Positions 21,245 to 35,004 of a stretch of DNA of 64,000 nucleotides are shown here, one piece after another. Every line of letters begins with the position of its first letter. Position 1 is the stretch's first letter. Origin of the DNA: Furcasterigmium furcatum (lineage: Eukaryota > Ascomycota > Sordariomycetes > Glomerellales > Plectosphaerellaceae); NCBI GenBank assembly GCA_001599815.1, contig BCIA01000003.1, positions 930,001-994,000 on the forward strand, read 5' to 3'. The notes below the pieces were generated by a model. The model was not told the origin of the DNA. It saw nothing but the letters and a program-made list of their open reading frames with translations, and searched no databases. The position numbers were made by a program, and so were the translations under genes.

Positions 21245-24200
21245 TCACAGCCTCACCCCGGCGTCGAGGTGTCCCGCACCCGCTGACCCCTTTTCCGGAT
21301 CGCCCTGCTGGCTCCCTCTGCGCCAGGGCACGATGGACTTCGTCCGCTCCCTCGCCGACGACTTCTCGTCGTCCTCCTCATTCTTGACGACATACCCCTC
21401 CTCGTCCTCCTCCTCGTAGCGCAGCGCCTCGGGGTGCCCGAAGCGGAACGGCTCCGGCTGCAGCCGCGCGTCCGCCCGCATCTGCGCCATGTGCCACTGG
21501 ATCCAGTACATCTGCTCGTGCTCGCGCAGGTACCTGCTGCCGTGGAAGCTGTGCAGCACGACCTGGCGCGACAGCAGGCCCAGCTTGCGGCGGTCGTCGC
21601 TGCGCTCGTAGAAGCGCCGCGTGAGCCACTCGACGTCCGCGGGGGTGATCTCGTCCGGCAGCTCGGGGGCGCGCATGGCCGGGTCGCCGATGGCGTCCTG
21701 GTCAGTGAACTTGGCCCACGGGCCGACCATGCCGAGCATGCTGAGCTGCGCGCGCGCGAGGACGAGGGGGTCGTTGGGAGGCACGACCTCGCCGTAGCGC
21801 TGGTCCGGCTTCTCGGGGTCCGTGAGGACGAGGGCCGTGGCGCCGACCTCGGTCGCGACGATGGGCACACCGGCGAGCGCGGCCTCGCCGATGGCGAGCG
21901 GCAGGCCCTCCGAGATGGACGAGTTCATGAACAGCCACGCGTCCTTGAGGACCTCCTTTGAGTTGCCGAAGCCGGCGAGCGACACGTGCTGCGAGAGCTT
22001 GTTCTCGACGATGAGCCGCTCCATCTCGAGCGCGTAGGCGGGCTGCCGGTCCTTGGCGCCGTAGATGACCAGCTGGTAGTCCGTGAAGCCGAAGCGGTTC
22101 ACGATGATGTCCGCGGCCTGGATGGCCGACTTGACGCCCTTGATCATCTGGACGTTGGAGAGCATCACCACCGTGGGCGTCTCCGTGCGGATCTTGTCGA
22201 CGGGGTTGTACGCGTCCATGTTGCTGATGCCGTTGACGATGGGGTCGATCTTGCGCCGGAACATGTTCCTGCTGCAGAGACGGGAGCCATCGGAGCCAAT
22301 CTCAGCCTCCCACATGCTAGAGGTCCGTCAGTAAGAAGAACAAAAAAGGGAAACGGGGCGGTACTCACGGGTTGAAGACAGAGGCGCACGGCAGCACGAC
22401 ATCGCTGTGGAAGTACGCGATCCTCGTCGCGAGGCCGATGCCCGCGAGCAGCATCGACTGGACCGACACCGGGAGCTCGCTCTGTGCGGGGCTGATGTTG
22501 AGGCAGCACTCGCGCCACAGGATCGCGTGGTCCCAGATGCCCATGGTGACGCCGCGGCGGTACTTGAGAACCATGCCGAAGAGGCTGCTAATGCCGTGGT
22601 GGGTGCTCTGGAACACGCGCGGGCACTCATCGGGGACCTTGACGGCGAAGATGAAGAAGTACGCGAGGTAGATGAACAGCGACTGGCGGAAGTCGTACAT
22701 GCTCGGGCGGGAGATCTCGAACGCCTCGGCCGGCTCGGCGATGTTGGGGTCGTTGTACGGGATGAGCCAGGCCGCGATCCAGGCCTGCTCGACCTCCTTC
22801 GACTTCCACGTGCGCGTGTAGTCCTTGTGCTCGTAGTACTTGGCCATGGAGAGCACGACGTTGCTGAGGCCGACGAGGTCCGCGCGCGAGTACCGCTTCA
22901 TGCGCGCGCCCTTGACGAACTCCATGATCAGGGGCACAAAGGTGCCGACGATGTCGCGGTGGACGTCCGTGTCGTCTACCTTGTCGTCGACCTGCGACTC
23001 GAGGAGGTTCTCCGTGATGCCGTGGTTCGCCGCGCCGCCGTCCATGCCCCAGAGAGGGAGCAGCTTGAGGGACTGGACGTTCTTCTCGATCTGGAACCGA
23101 GGCACGCCGTACTCGTTGGCGCACTCGGCCAGCACGTGGTTGCGAATGGTGCTGTGGCCGTTGACGAGATCGCGGCGGCAGTTGGAGACACCACCGGGCG
23201 CCATGGGCCAGCATCCAATGTCGTTGAAGATGACGGAGATGCGGTCCTTGGTGTCGTTGAAGCAGTCCTGGGGCCTGGTGGTCACAGGGCAGGCGTCCTT
23301 TCCGAGACCCATGACGTACAGGTCTGCCGTCTTGATGGCGAGCAGGGTGACCTCCGAGACCTCGGTCTCGATGTCGATGGCAGAGACGATCTGGTTGATG
23401 TCCTTGTCCAGCAGACGCTCCGCCTCCTCGAGGCGACCGCTGTCACGGGCGCGCCAGTACGGGCGGAGAAGCGGCTCCTCGCGCAGGATGAGCTCGTCGA
23501 TCCAGCACGCAGTGACGGCGTCGAGATCATTGTGGTCGAGCCACCTGCTCCAGAGCTCGGTGCGGATGCGCCACGTCGGCACGGGGCGGTACTTGTGCCT
23601 GTTCAGCCTCGCCACCCAGTTGAGAGGGTTGATGTGGGAGAAGTAGCCGGGCGCGCGCTTGGAGTGACGGAGCATCTGGCGGACCTGCAGGGGCGAGTGG
23701 TAGATGAGCAGGTCGTCCGCGTCGAAGGAGTGGTGCTTCGGACGGGCCAGGAGGTGCGATTCGTCAGGAGACAGCTCGGGCACCTTGGTCAGCGCGGTCC
23801 TGCGCCCGTCGCCCTCTTCGAGGAATGTGGTGATGACGGGGTCGCGGCGGTGCTGGTAGTCGTACTCGGTGGTGTACGTCCTGCCCTCGATCTTCTTGAC
23901 GATGAGAGTGACGAACTTGGACGGAACCCACGTGTACTCCTCCGACACCGAGTCCAGCGGCTTGCCCCAGAACACCGACATGCAGTTCTCGGTGCCCGTC
24001 AGCACGAAGTCGGCCCGGAGGACGTCCGAGTTGCCCTTGGGCGTCGACTTGTAGTAGTACTGGAATGCGAAGCTGGTGCCGTTCAGGTTCATGGTGCCAC
24101 GAACGATGCGGCCGTGCTTGTCATAGTAGCCGACAGTGGTCAGGCCCTCGTTGATGGTCTCCTTGCTGTATGGACGGCGGGAGCGGGTTTCCGCATGGTA

Positions 24201-27200
24201 GTTGTACGTCGACATCTCAGCACCCGTGTCAGCCCTCGCCTTGAGGCGGAAGTTCTCGTCGTAGTGGGCAGTGAAGAGCGGCTCGCCCTTGTCAGGGACC
24301 TCCGAAAGCGACCCGTTGAAGGCACGCAGCACCATGGCGCCGTCGTCATCAGTGGAAGCAAAGCCGGTGACGGAAGACCGGGTCATCTCTACGATGATGG
24401 AGTTCTTCTTTATCTTGCGCTGGGCGCCCTTGCGCGCCAGCCTCGTGATGCTGATGAGCGTGGGCCGGTGGTGGATGAGGAGCCAGTAGACCCAGACATT
24501 CTTGACGAGCCAGCAGGCCTTCAGGATGAGAAGGAGCGGCCACATGACGACGCCCTTGAACCGCAGCCCGCGGAGGCAGTACGCGAGCTCGCGCTCCATG
24601 TTGGACCCGGCGCCCGTGATCACGGCCACCCACTTGACGAAGACGAAGGGGACCGTGGTCACGGCGCGCCAGATGACCCTGAAGAAGCCCTGGGCCTTGC
24701 GGCCGCGGTTGATGTGGACGGGCTTGAGCTCGGGCGGGATGTAGTCGGTCCTCTTCTTGCCCGGGTCCTGGAAGACGACGATCTGGCCGAGCATCTCCAC
24801 GGCGTGCTGGTGCACGCGCTGCGACAGCCCGACGTGGAAGTCGATGGCCTCGAGGTCGATGCCGGCACCCGCCGCCCACATGACGAACTCGGAGGACATG
24901 GCCGTGGAGCTCCCGTCGATCCGGTTGAGGATGACCTGGCGGACCATCTGCGGCAGCGTGTCCCAGGTCGCCTCGATGTCAGTGGCCAGGCAGAGCTGCC
25001 TCATCACCTCCATCCAGGACTTGCGCGAGATGAGGTTCAGGGTCTCGGCGTCGGCGAGGATGAGCTCGGACTCGATCCTACGGGACATGGAGTGCGAGCC
25101 GAAGAGCATGTGCTCGGCCTGGACGCCTTGGGCGGGCGTGAGCTTCAGCTGGGCGATGGCAACGTGGTACAGGATGGCCTCGCTGACGGTGGTGGCAAGC
25201 AGCGGCCGCGACTGGGACAGGCGGCGGTCGGTCTCTCCGATGAAGCAGGCGGAGACATGGAGCATGCCGTCCTTGTGGCAGCTGAAGGAGGAGTAGTCCT
25301 CGAAACCGGCCTCGATGAAGTGCTGGCGGCTCAGGACCGAGACGGTCAGTTTGCCGGCGGACCACATGGCCAGCGCGGTCTCCATGACATCGGTCGCCCA
25401 GCTGCACTCCTGAGCGACGCGGTTGGGGTTGTTCAGGCTGCGCATGAGCATGTCCGTGATCTGCCTCGCCTTGATGCTGCCATCCTCGTAGATGGTCGTC
25501 CGGAGGAAGCTCTGGGGGAGGTCGGGCTGGTAGAGCACCTTCTCGGACTCCGGCGACGACATGACCCTGCGCTGGGTGTTGACGGTGGGCTCATCGCGAA
25601 CGGCCTGCTCGGTGGCGACGATGACAGACTCGGCAGACCAGTCCTTCCAGGCCCAGAACGAGGTGCCGACGAAGGCAAGAAGGCCGGCGACATTCTGAGC
25701 GAGGACGTCCGTGAAGAGAAAATCAGCAGTCTGAGGAATAGCATGGAGAGTGCATCCAAAGATGAAGCCAACAGCGGCTGAAGACAGGACTATCGCGACG
25801 TGGTTGGCGATGTTGGTGGTGAAGCAACGGTTGAACTGGAAGAGGATGGCGCAGCTGTACCCGAAGATGTAGAGATAGTACATGACGACGGTCTCCCAGA
25901 CATCGACAAAGAGCCAGAGGAGGACGGTCAGGATGCCGAAAGCCAGGATAAGCTTGCCCACAATGTCGGTCAGGGCCTTGCCGATGGCCTCCTTGCGCTG
26001 CCGCTCGGTCTCCTCCGCGACCCTCTTGGCGTGCTCGTAGTCTCGGAGCTTCTCCGTCGAGAGATTGTCTCGCAGGCTCCAGTACTTGTACAGCGCGGTG
26101 TCGAGCAGCATGGCGCCCATGCAGAAGTAGATGATCGTGAAGCAGAGGGCGTACCGCGAGCGGTCGGCGTCCACGCCGTAGATGCTGGAGTACGGCTGGC
26201 GGGCGCTCATGGCCATCAACACCCACCTGTCCATCAGCGCGACGAGGAAGAGGCCGAGGTTCTGGCCGAGGTCGAAGCGGGCCTGGCGGAACATGATCAG
26301 CACGTTGTGGTCCTTCAGGCCGCGGGACAGCTGGCGCTGCTGGTAGATGGCGTCGCCGAGCTTCGTGAACCAGGCCGTGGTGAAGAGTTCCGGCACCTCG
26401 CCCGCGTTGGAGGGCTTCTTAAACAGCCAGTCGATGTACGGCAGGCTCTTTGCCGTGCGCGCAACGAGCGAGTCGCTGAGGAAGTCGGTCGGCTCAGCAT
26501 CGCGGGTGCGTCGGACGTAGTTATTGACGGCGACGGCGAAGGCCTTCTGAGAGTCCTCGGCGATGTTGGACGCGTTCGAAGCCCTCTCCTCCTCCGATGT
26601 CTCCGGGTCCAGCTTGTTCTTGTACCACTCGATGATCATGGGCGGCGCGAGCGTTGGGATGTTGGTCATCCAGCTGGACCACTCGTGACAGAGCCGGCGG
26701 TAGCGGTAGAGGACGAGGATCAAGAAGGCAAACATGATGGGGAGGTAGATCTCCAGGTCGTATCCGTTGACGAAGCTCGTGACGATCGGCGCGATGAAGA
26801 GAAAGGGCAGCGTGGACAAGAAGACGTTGCGGCCCGACGACAGCGGGCTTTCGTGTTGATGCATGGTGCTCAAGACGCCGAGGAGATTCAGATAGGTCGA
26901 GATGCAGAGGAGATAAGCCGCGAATACCAGGCCTGAGTCCCAAGTCATGGTAAAGGAGAAGCCAAGGAGACCGAGGGCCGCGACGACGAACGCCAGAACG
27001 AAGCCGCCGGACAGTCTCTGCACGTGGAAGTAGATCATGCTGTCGTACGCGAAGTGCGCGAGGTAGTAGTTGCCACTGCTGCCGACCCATCCAGTCACAC
27101 CGGCAGTGAGCAGGAGAGAGGTCAGCAGAGCGTAGCCGGCTGCCACGACGTGGTCGGTCTTCATGTAAGCAGTCATGAAGAGCCCGCGGCCGAGAAAGGT

Positions 27201-29907
27201 CAGAAGACAGACGTCGAGGACGGCAGGCAGGCAGAAGATGGAGATGGAGCTGGCGTTGGCGAAGCGCCTCTTCCACAGCTCGACACGCTCGTACGCGGTG
27301 AGTCTGGCGGCGAGTATCGACTCTGCGGAGTTGATCTCCCGTTCCTTGTCCTCGGGAGAGTCCATGCTCGAGTACATGGTCATCACCTCGGTGCCCTTGC
27401 GGTCCTTGGCAGTGGGAGGGTTCGCGGACAGGGACTTGTTGTAACGGCGGAAGATGATGGCGCCAAGCTCGCGGGGCGGCAGGCCGAAGTAGCTGTAGCA
27501 CTGGGATCCGAGGATCCAGAGCTCGGCGAAGACGGCAGCCTGATCGGGGTGTGAGAGGAACAGAGGGCAGCGATCGGTAGTCTCGAGGAATACGTCCTCA
27601 AAGGCGGCCTTCCGGAGGACGCTGAAGAAGATGAGGGCGAACAGGTCGGCGTTAACATCGACGGTGGTCCCCGGCGCCGCCTCGCCGTAGCATTGCAGCA
27701 GAGCGCGCGTCAGGACGTTGAGCCGGAACCTCTCGCCAAAGAAGAGGGCGTCGTCGATCAGCTTCTCGACGAGGTCGTAGAAGTGAACGAGCTCATCGAG
27801 AGCGGGTAGCTCAGAGGCACCGTTGCGGGCGTGGTGCTCGAGGCGCAACCTCAGGATGTCCCGCATGGTCATGGAACCGTCCAGGACGTTGCGGGCGCAC
27901 AGGTGAGTCCACGACGTCTGGGTGCTCTCGTCAATGAGGACGAAGCGGGTGTACTCCCTGATGGCATCCACCATGGGATGGCTCACGCACGTCAAGCGGA
28001 TCTTCTGCCGGAGGAGGAGAAGCTCGGCGGGGGATGCCCTGTCGATGGCAACCCTCATGCTCGAGATGAGGTTTGTGTCGGTCACGGTCTCGTTGGCCTT
28101 CTCGAGCAGCAACTCCTGCTCGAACCTCTCGACTCTTGGCCTTCCATGGTGAGCGAGCCACGTGTGCAGGACAACGGCGACGTCACTCGGGGACTTTTGA
28201 GAAATGAAAATGTCAACAGGGCTGGATTCCGAGTCCTCGCGGGCCTTCGATACGCCCCAGTAGGTCGAGTTGCCCTCGGGCGTGCGGAAGCCGGTGTCCA
28301 GGCCCTTGTAGACGCGGATCTCATGCGCCTGGAGACCAGTGATGAGATCGTGCACCATGAAATGACAGTCGGGATGGTCGGCCAGCGACCGAAGAGAGAC
28401 GAGAAGGCGCTGCTCCTCGTTGCCCTCGACGGGGTGAAGCATGCGAAGCTGTCGCAGGTGCGTCTGCGACTCGACGATCGCCTCGTAGTGTCGGTCAGTC
28501 GGCTCGGAGGTCAGCGAGAAGCATCCCCTAGAAGAGAAGGCATCGCCGTTGATGGTCGACTCCCAGAACTCAGTCGGCGTGGACAGAGACTCGACATACG
28601 GGGGAGGGGTCCGGGGCATACCATCGATCTCCTGGATCGTCCGAAGGTCCTCGGGAAGCTCTCTCAACGTCAGCAAATCGGACGCGTGAGGGATCACCCT
28701 GTTGAGTTCCTTCAGCGGCAGCTGAGCCTCATCGGCCGGCGACTTGGAGTCGACAGCAACCTTCTTGGCCTCGGTCGACCAGACGCTCTGAAGGTCGATG
28801 ATCTCGGCACGCCTCAGGTACTCGAACGCGCCGAGGGTGCGCGAGGCGCTGGCGGGGATGGCGTTGAGGCCCTTCAGGGCATCGAGGGGGCCATGCTCGA
28901 ACACGGCGCCGAAGTGCTCTGCCAGCTTCACGCCGCGCTTCACCACCGAGGCGTGAGGCCTCGTGTGCCAGTGGTCAAGGAAGCCAACGAAGAACTCGGA
29001 CCGCTCCTCGCGCTCCTGGTTACACCGGACCATGGTGTCGCGGAGCCGCCGCGCCTTGAAGTAATCACGCCGCTGGCCATCGGGGAGAATGCAGGCATTC
29101 TCAATGATGAGACCGGAGGCATGCTGGAAGTCCAACGTGTCGAGGGCTTCCCAGTCATGAGGACAAAGGAGAAGGGCTGAGATCCTCCGGTCGTGGAGGG
29201 CGGCGAGCAGGCTTTCCAGCTTGTCGCCGCAGGTGGTGATAGAGCATCGCAAGGCAAGGCCGGCGACGTTCTGGTCAAGGCACGCGTTCCACAGCCTGTC
29301 GGCCGTCTGATCGAGGCTGTCCTCGGTGAGAGCCTCGATGCCGAGGGCGTCGACATCGACGCGGGCCAGACTCATCTTAGCGGGCATGCTAACGCCCGAG
29401 GCGAGGGACGCCCGGGCACTGGCATTCGTGCTGCCGGGCGGCTCCTGCATGCCCAGGGGGAACACGACGAGGTCGTACGTCTTTGAGTTGTCGATGACGG
29501 ACGAATCGGCCCCGTTCGAGGGGTCGAACACACGGAAGGACTTGGTCCATCTGAAAGATTGGACGGGGCCTGACCGCGCCGAGGAACTCCTGCTTCCATC
29601 CCGGGAATGTTTCCGTGTTCTACCTCGGGTCAGTGCTGGGGGACTATGAAGAGTGGCGACGATGGCACACGTACTTGGATGGCCGTGGAGACTTGTCACC
29701 ATATGCCGTTGCTATTCGATATATGATGAAAAGGATGAGGGGTATCACGATGGCCGTGCCACCTATGGTTAGAGTGACGATCTGATACCATTGTGTGAAT
29801 AAGCTGCCGGTGGGTAGTATGCTATTGCAGAAGACCTCCCATCTCATGCCCGGGGGGCAGCTGTTGACAGATGCGCTGTCGAAGCCGGGCGGAAAGAATG
29901 AAGACAT
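21245..29907 (-). CDS. gtb3: Gtb3/Gt4C, galactosaminogalactan synthase (giant membrane GT4)
   Basis: Exons 29675..29907, 22369..29619 and 21245..22316 (2851 aa). The N-terminus carries one membrane helix (GGTAIVIPLILFIIYRIA). A large soluble region (to about residue 850) is followed by groups of membrane helices at about 860-1050, 1200-1410, 1730-1810 and 2390-2415. The C-terminal GT4 domain (about 2490-2790) has the donor-binding loop SISEGLPLAIGEAALAGVPI with the E-x7-E motif. Architecture and size match the synthase proposed to polymerise and export alpha-1,4 Gal/GalNAc/GlcNAc polymer at the plasma membrane. Its neighbours uge3, sph3, ega3 and agd3 confirm the identity. The first intron (29620..29674, branch CTGAC) was chosen because other acceptors hit stops. 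Confidence 0.93.
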
Positions 29908-32767
29908 CTTGAGGGCTCGAACGCAGGCCAAAACTCAAAACGGGATAGGTGACGAAACAACCTACGGCATGTGCCGGTCGGCGTACGTGGGGGGAAGGGG
30001 TATCAGACGGAGAGAAAGGCTGGTGATGCAGCGCTGCGCAATGTGTAGGAGGCAGAAGTTTGCCGGAAATGACAGGACAAGGAAAGCGAGAGATATCGAG
30101 GGCCAGATGCCTGGAAGCGAAAGTCAAAAAACAACAGGAATAGTATGAAGTGGTGTCGGGTACGGTTCAACGCCGTGGCGAGACCTGCAGGATGCAACGG
30201 ATTGTCACGGTGCGGCTGACGGGGAAGAAGGGAAGAAGTCCAGACCAGACCGAAGACAATACTCACATCCAGCAGTACCGGCCAGGCGTGGACACGATGA
30301 AGGCAAGGCGAGCGGGCGAGCGAGCATCAGGAGGGAGGGACATGCCCGCAGCTGGACGCTCTCGCATGTTATGGGAGCCGCTGCCGACACACGGACATCC
30401 CAGTCTCTCCCCCGCCAAGTCTGGGTGAGGCAGTGACCGTAAACGGCCCCTCATGGCGGGAGATTTTCCCATGTCGTATTCTCCGGTGGGAGATCCATGG
30501 CCTCTTGCGGCGGCACCTACGTGGATCTCGACCGAACGCCTAGCGGTTTCCGGGAGTACAGGGTGGTCCAGGTTGGCCCCTGACAAAGAAACGAGGTGTG
30601 GGCGCCCAATTGTCCCCAGCAGTGAAGGGGCAGAAAGGATTCTCATGGGAGGAGGTTCTGCCAGCTGGACGACGTACATATCCCTGCTAGGCCGCATGCG
30701 CCAGCCTCGAACAAAGAGAACAGACGACGTTGGGTTAGAGGGTCGAGCGGAGGGGGGGACCGAGTTGCGCCGGCCGAGGACCCCGGTCGAGGTGCTGCAA
30801 GAACGAGGCCCAAAGGAGGAGAGTGGTGGTGTGAGCCTCGAGGAGCACGGACGTCAACACCACGGCTTAACCCCAAGGGATCACTGCAGATCGGGATGAA
30901 TGATCGGATCAGGGGTCAAACGAATCCGGAAGGCCACACTAACCCAACCTGAGGAGCTTCAGGGGGGCCGGGGGGTGGGAGAATTGCGTGACGTGCACCT
31001 CGCATTGTGACAATGCCCCGGTCTGGCCGCATCTTGGGGTGTCGCGCATCGACAATGGGGGGTGCCGGCAATGGTTAGCGTCGAGGACGCCCCTTTTTGG
31101 CCGACACCCAGGGGTGACCCCGAATTTCTCCCTGACCTGGCTGACCTCACCACACGCACGGATTGGCCAAGCACACGGCCAGCAGCGAAAATCTCTCCGC
31201 GGATTCCCTGCGAGATGAATGCCAATTCATTAAGAAAACGGCGTGATCGGCGAGCACTGCCGCGCAAGTACGAGGTCGAGCGGTGGTGGGCTAGGAATAG
31301 GTCGCGGTCGAGCGTGTGGTGGTGGCCAGCCTGAAGCAAACCACCACCTGAACTGTGAACTGTCCGTCCGGCGCCGAGACCTCGATATTCCTGATGCCAA
31401 TCCGCCCGCTCAGTCCTGGAGGTTGCCGAATGGGCCCATTCGGCCAACACAATTGACGGCCGGCGAGCTGAAATGATGTAGCCAAACGTCTAGATTACCA
31501 GGCTCCTGGGAACCTGGACTCCCGATCCAGGGCAGTGAAAGAGGTCTCGGGTAGGAGAACGGGCGTACCCCCCGAGGCCCAGAACAAAGGAGGCTCAATG
31601 AGGGTTTGGCACCTTTCGGCATAGCTGTCGAGGCTCAAGTCCAGCCATCAGGACACCCGCGACTGACATAACCTTAGCACGGCATCTTCCAGGGCCGGCC
31701 CAGGTCGATGGTGACCTGGCCCAGGAACAAACCCATCAAGTCGGGTCCTGCCAAGTTATGCTTAGCTTCCGGGCCTAGTATCCGCACCTTTCTTTGTCTT
31801 CCTTGTCCCTGGACGGGTTGAGGCGTCCTCCAGACCTTCGCACGTAAGCAGGACCGCGCTAACTGGAGCCTCCGACTCGGACCCCAAACCGGCCCAACGT
31901 CAATGGGCAACCTGAAGCATCGTGGGTCTAGACTCCGTATTCCTACCTGCGTATGCCAGTATGGCATGAATCCCACCCACAATGACCTCAGCTGTCCTCC
32001 CAATGGCACTCGCACAAAGGAAAGGCAGCAAAAATAGTGCGGTCTCACGGCGGCCCGTTGCCGGCTCAGACAATGTACCAAGCATCTGGTACGCTCAGGA
32101 GAGAGCCAGCGCTGAGGTCTCGGCCAACAGCCGCGTGGGTACAACATCTATTCCGAGTGCCCGGTCGTCCGTTCATCGCATCCCAACCACACCACACAGT
32201 CGTCGCCCTACCTACACCTGAGCTGTGCAGCAAGGGGGGAGTTTGCCGTGCTGGCTAGCCCCATTGTTCGTCGAGCTGGTTGTTGTCGTCGTCCCCTGTG
32301 CTCGCAGTCCAGACACAGGCTGACCCGTGCATGGCTTCAGCCGATGTGTGTACGGGGCACCCGACACACCCTTCGGTGAAGTTTTTTTCGGTCCTGCTCG
32401 AAGGAGCATGCGGTAGCTGAAGCTTGAACTGTTCCAGGCTCTCGTGGAGTGCTGATTCAGGAAGATGCCTCTTCCAAGGTCGTGCCACCTCGCGAACCTT
32501 CATAAAACCCCCCGGTCTCCTGCCCCCCCTGGGTGTGCCAAGGGAGAGCCATCGAAGCAAGCACATCCCCGAGCAACAAACACTTCTGGCCTACCACCCA
32601 CCTCCTCCTTATCTTTAAGAAGTGCCACACCTCCTTGACGCTGCCACCATCTCGTCTTTGTTTGCCTGCCCCCCTGATCTTCGGGTGTTTATCAGGTCCC
32701 ACGTTGATCTCTCGTCGACGTTTCGCCTGTCGGTCCTGCACCAGGTCAGCAACCAGTCAAATATACG
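29908..32767. promoter_or_regulatory. 2.9-kb divergent promoter region gtb3 / uge3
   Basis: No gene is seen between the two divergent starts. A StuA-type motif (WCGCGWNM; TCGCGAAC) lies at 32490..32497, 271 bp before uge3, followed by a CATAAAAC TATA-like element. A CCAAT box on the minus strand (ATTGG) lies near 31162. StuA is known to control GAG genes in Aspergillus fumigatus, but an eight-base degenerate motif is expected by chance every one to two kb. Confidence 0.35.
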
Positions 32768-34060
32768 ATGGACAGCAGCTTCACATCCCGGGCCGGCTCG
32801 CCCATCTTCTCCTCTCCGGAGTACTCCCCCGTCACCACCCCCGACGTCGACTCCGACTCGGAAATCACCTACACCCCCTTCACATCCGCCTCCAACAAGA
32901 AGTACATTCTCGTCCTCGGCGGGCTCGGCTTCATCGGCTCTCACACCTCGCTCGAGCTGCTCAAGGCCGGATACAACGTCATCATCGTCGACGATCTCAG
33001 CAACAGCTTCCACAATGTTTTCGGGCAGCTCCGGACCGCGGCCGAGACGTGGTGCAAGGCCAACCAGAGGGCCATGCCGGAGATTCAGTTCCACAAGATC
33101 GACTACCGCAGCAAGGCCATGCACTTCCTGCTCGAGTCGTACTCTGATCTCGTCCAGATGCCGGGGTCCTCGCGCCTGACGAGGCAGTCCCGCATCGGCG
33201 GCGTCATCCACTTCGCCGCCTTCAAGTCGGTCAGCGAGTCCATCGCGAAGCCGATGCAGTACTACCGCAACAACGTTTGCGGGCTGGTCGACCTGCTGGA
33301 CCTCCTCGACAGGCACAACATCCGCAACTTTGTCTTTTCTTCCTCGGCGACGGTGTACGGCACCAAGGCGGACCGCGGCGTGCCCCTGCGCGAGGAGGAC
33401 CTCGTCCACCACACCGAGACATACCTCGACGAGGAGTCCGGCGAGAAGCGGGTGGCCCAGCCCGAGATCAGCGGCCTGCAGAGCCCATACGCCCGTACCA
33501 AGTACTTTGGCGAGGCGATCCTGGCCGACATCGCGGCGTCCGACCCGTCCTGGAGGATCATCGCCCTGCGGTACTTCAACCCCATCGGGTGCGACGTGTC
33601 CGGCCTTCTCGGCGAGGACCCCAAGGGCACGCCGACCAACCTGTTCCCTGTCATCACGCAGGTGCTCACGGGCGACCGCGAGCAGCTGGACATCTTCGGC
33701 ACGGACTGGGAGACGCGCGACGGCACCGCTGTGCGCGACTTCATCCACGTCTCGGACCTCGCGCGCGGGCACATCGCTGCGCTCAGCGCGCAGGTGGAGC
33801 AGCCGTTCAGGACGTTCAACCTTGGCACGGGCAACGGCACGACGGTGCAGGAGGCGCTGGCCAGCCTGGAGGAGGCGTCGGGCAAGACGATCCCGGCGCG
33901 GTTTGCGCCTCGCAGGGCCGGCGACGTCGGGTCGTGCGTGGCGGCCAACCAGCGCGCGCTCAGCGAGCTGGGCTGGTCGGCGCGCGAGAGCATCACGCAG
34001 TGCGCTCGCGACCTGTGGAACTTCGTGTCCAAGGCACAGCCCGCGCAGGCACAGGCGTAA
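32768..34060 (+). CDS. uge3: Uge3, UDP-glucose/UDP-GlcNAc 4-epimerase
   Basis: Single exon, 430 aa. A disordered Ser/Pro/Asp-rich N-terminal extension (1-43) precedes the extended-SDR epimerase fold: NAD loop GGLGFIG (51-57), VDDLSNS, HFAAFKSV, SSSATVYG and the catalytic Tyr241/Lys245 in YARTK, then RYFNPIG and VRDFIHVSDLA. It interconverts UDP-Glc/UDP-Gal and UDP-GlcNAc/UDP-GalNAc, supplying both sugars of galactosaminogalactan. Its place between gtb3 and sph3 and the N-terminal extension distinguish it from the housekeeping Leloir epimerase (Uge5/GAL10-like). It diverges from gtb3 and converges with sph3. Confidence 0.93.
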   Translation: MDSSFTSRAGSPIFSSPEYSPVTTPDVDSDSEITYTPFTSASNKKYILVLGGLGFIGSHTSLELLKAGYNVIIVDDLSNSFHNVFGQLRTAAETWCKANQRAMPEIQFHKIDYRSKAMHFLLESYSDLVQMPGSSRLTRQSRIGGVIHFAAFKSVSESIAKPMQYYRNNVCGLVDLLDLLDRHNIRNFVFSSSATVYGTKADRGVPLREEDLVHHTETYLDEESGEKRVAQPEISGLQSPYARTKYFGEAILADIAASDPSWRIIALRYFNPIGCDVSGLLGEDPKGTPTNLFPVITQVLTGDREQLDIFGTDWETRDGTAVRDFIHVSDLARGHIAALSAQVEQPFRTFNLGTGNGTTVQEALASLEEASGKTIPARFAPRRAGDVGSCVAANQRALSELGWSARESITQCARDLWNFVSKAQPAQAQA

Positions 34061-35004
34061 CGGCGGCCGGCGCTAGGCCGAGGGAAGCACTAGCCGACCC
34101 CCACACAGGGGCAGGCGATCCGATCGTGGTCGGCTTTCGTGTTTCTTTCTTCTTTGTTGGCGCGGTTGGGGGTCGCCGGGGTCGGGGTCGGGCCAAGTTC
34201 CGCCCAAGGGATGTGGGAGGAGGATGAAAGAAGAAACGAGCTGAGGCAGCGGAGCTGCGGAGTTGGGCTCGGTCGAGGGAGAAAAAGGTGGACCCGGCCG
34301 ACAAAAGCGGGAAGGTGTGTTTCATGACGGCGTTTCGGACCGGGAGTTTTTGCGGATCTGATCTCAGGTGGAGCCTGGAGCTCGGAGCCAGCCTGTCGGG
34401 TTGCACGTTAATAAAAGCCAGGCGCACGATTATGTAATGAGCCAACACGGGATTTTTCCCTCCAAAACGATCTGAGCTGTACGATGGATGCGCACTAGAA
34501 TCAATTCCAGAATGAAGATCTTCACTTTTCACGGACATTCGGTTGAACTTTCTTCTGCCAACGGTGATCGATAATCCCAGCCACCGATGCTACCTTAACT
34601 TGACCGCCTGTCTTCTTTTCCCGGGAGTCGCTGGCTCTGGAAAAATGTCTTGATCATCCTTGTATTCTATGTCTATTCTCAGCTGCGCTGTCTATGCCAC
34701 ATGTGCGCTTCTGCGGTCGATCGCATCATCATCACAAACAGGGCCGAATTGGAAAACAAGTGGTCAGACCCTCGCTGCGCGCAGGCCGGTCTGTCCTCTC
34801 GTCAGATGAAGCACGCCGGCCACGCCTTAGCCCAGGTGAGAGCGCGCCCGAGCCTCGATCCACACACACCCGGCACCTCCGCCAAGGCCGCCCGGGCACC
34901 GAGGTTGAGATCGAGCTCCAGGATCGGGGATGCAACGTCGCGGGCAGCCGGGGGGGCCTGAACGGCGGACGTGGGGAATCCCTGGAAACTCGCCGACTGC
35001 CAGC
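34061..35004. other. Convergent gap between uge3 and sph3
   Basis: About 940 bp between two converging 3' ends. No coding pattern or repeat was recognised. Confidence 0.4.

Noticed and set aside
22407..25781. 1124-codon open frame on the plus strand opposite gtb3
   Set aside because: Antisense shadow of strongly codon-biased gtb3; low-complexity composition and no recognisable fold.
29644..29674. 31-nt intron as the first gtb3 intron
   Set aside because: Too short and without a branch site. The 55-nt alternative (29620..29674) has a CTGAC branch and keeps frame.
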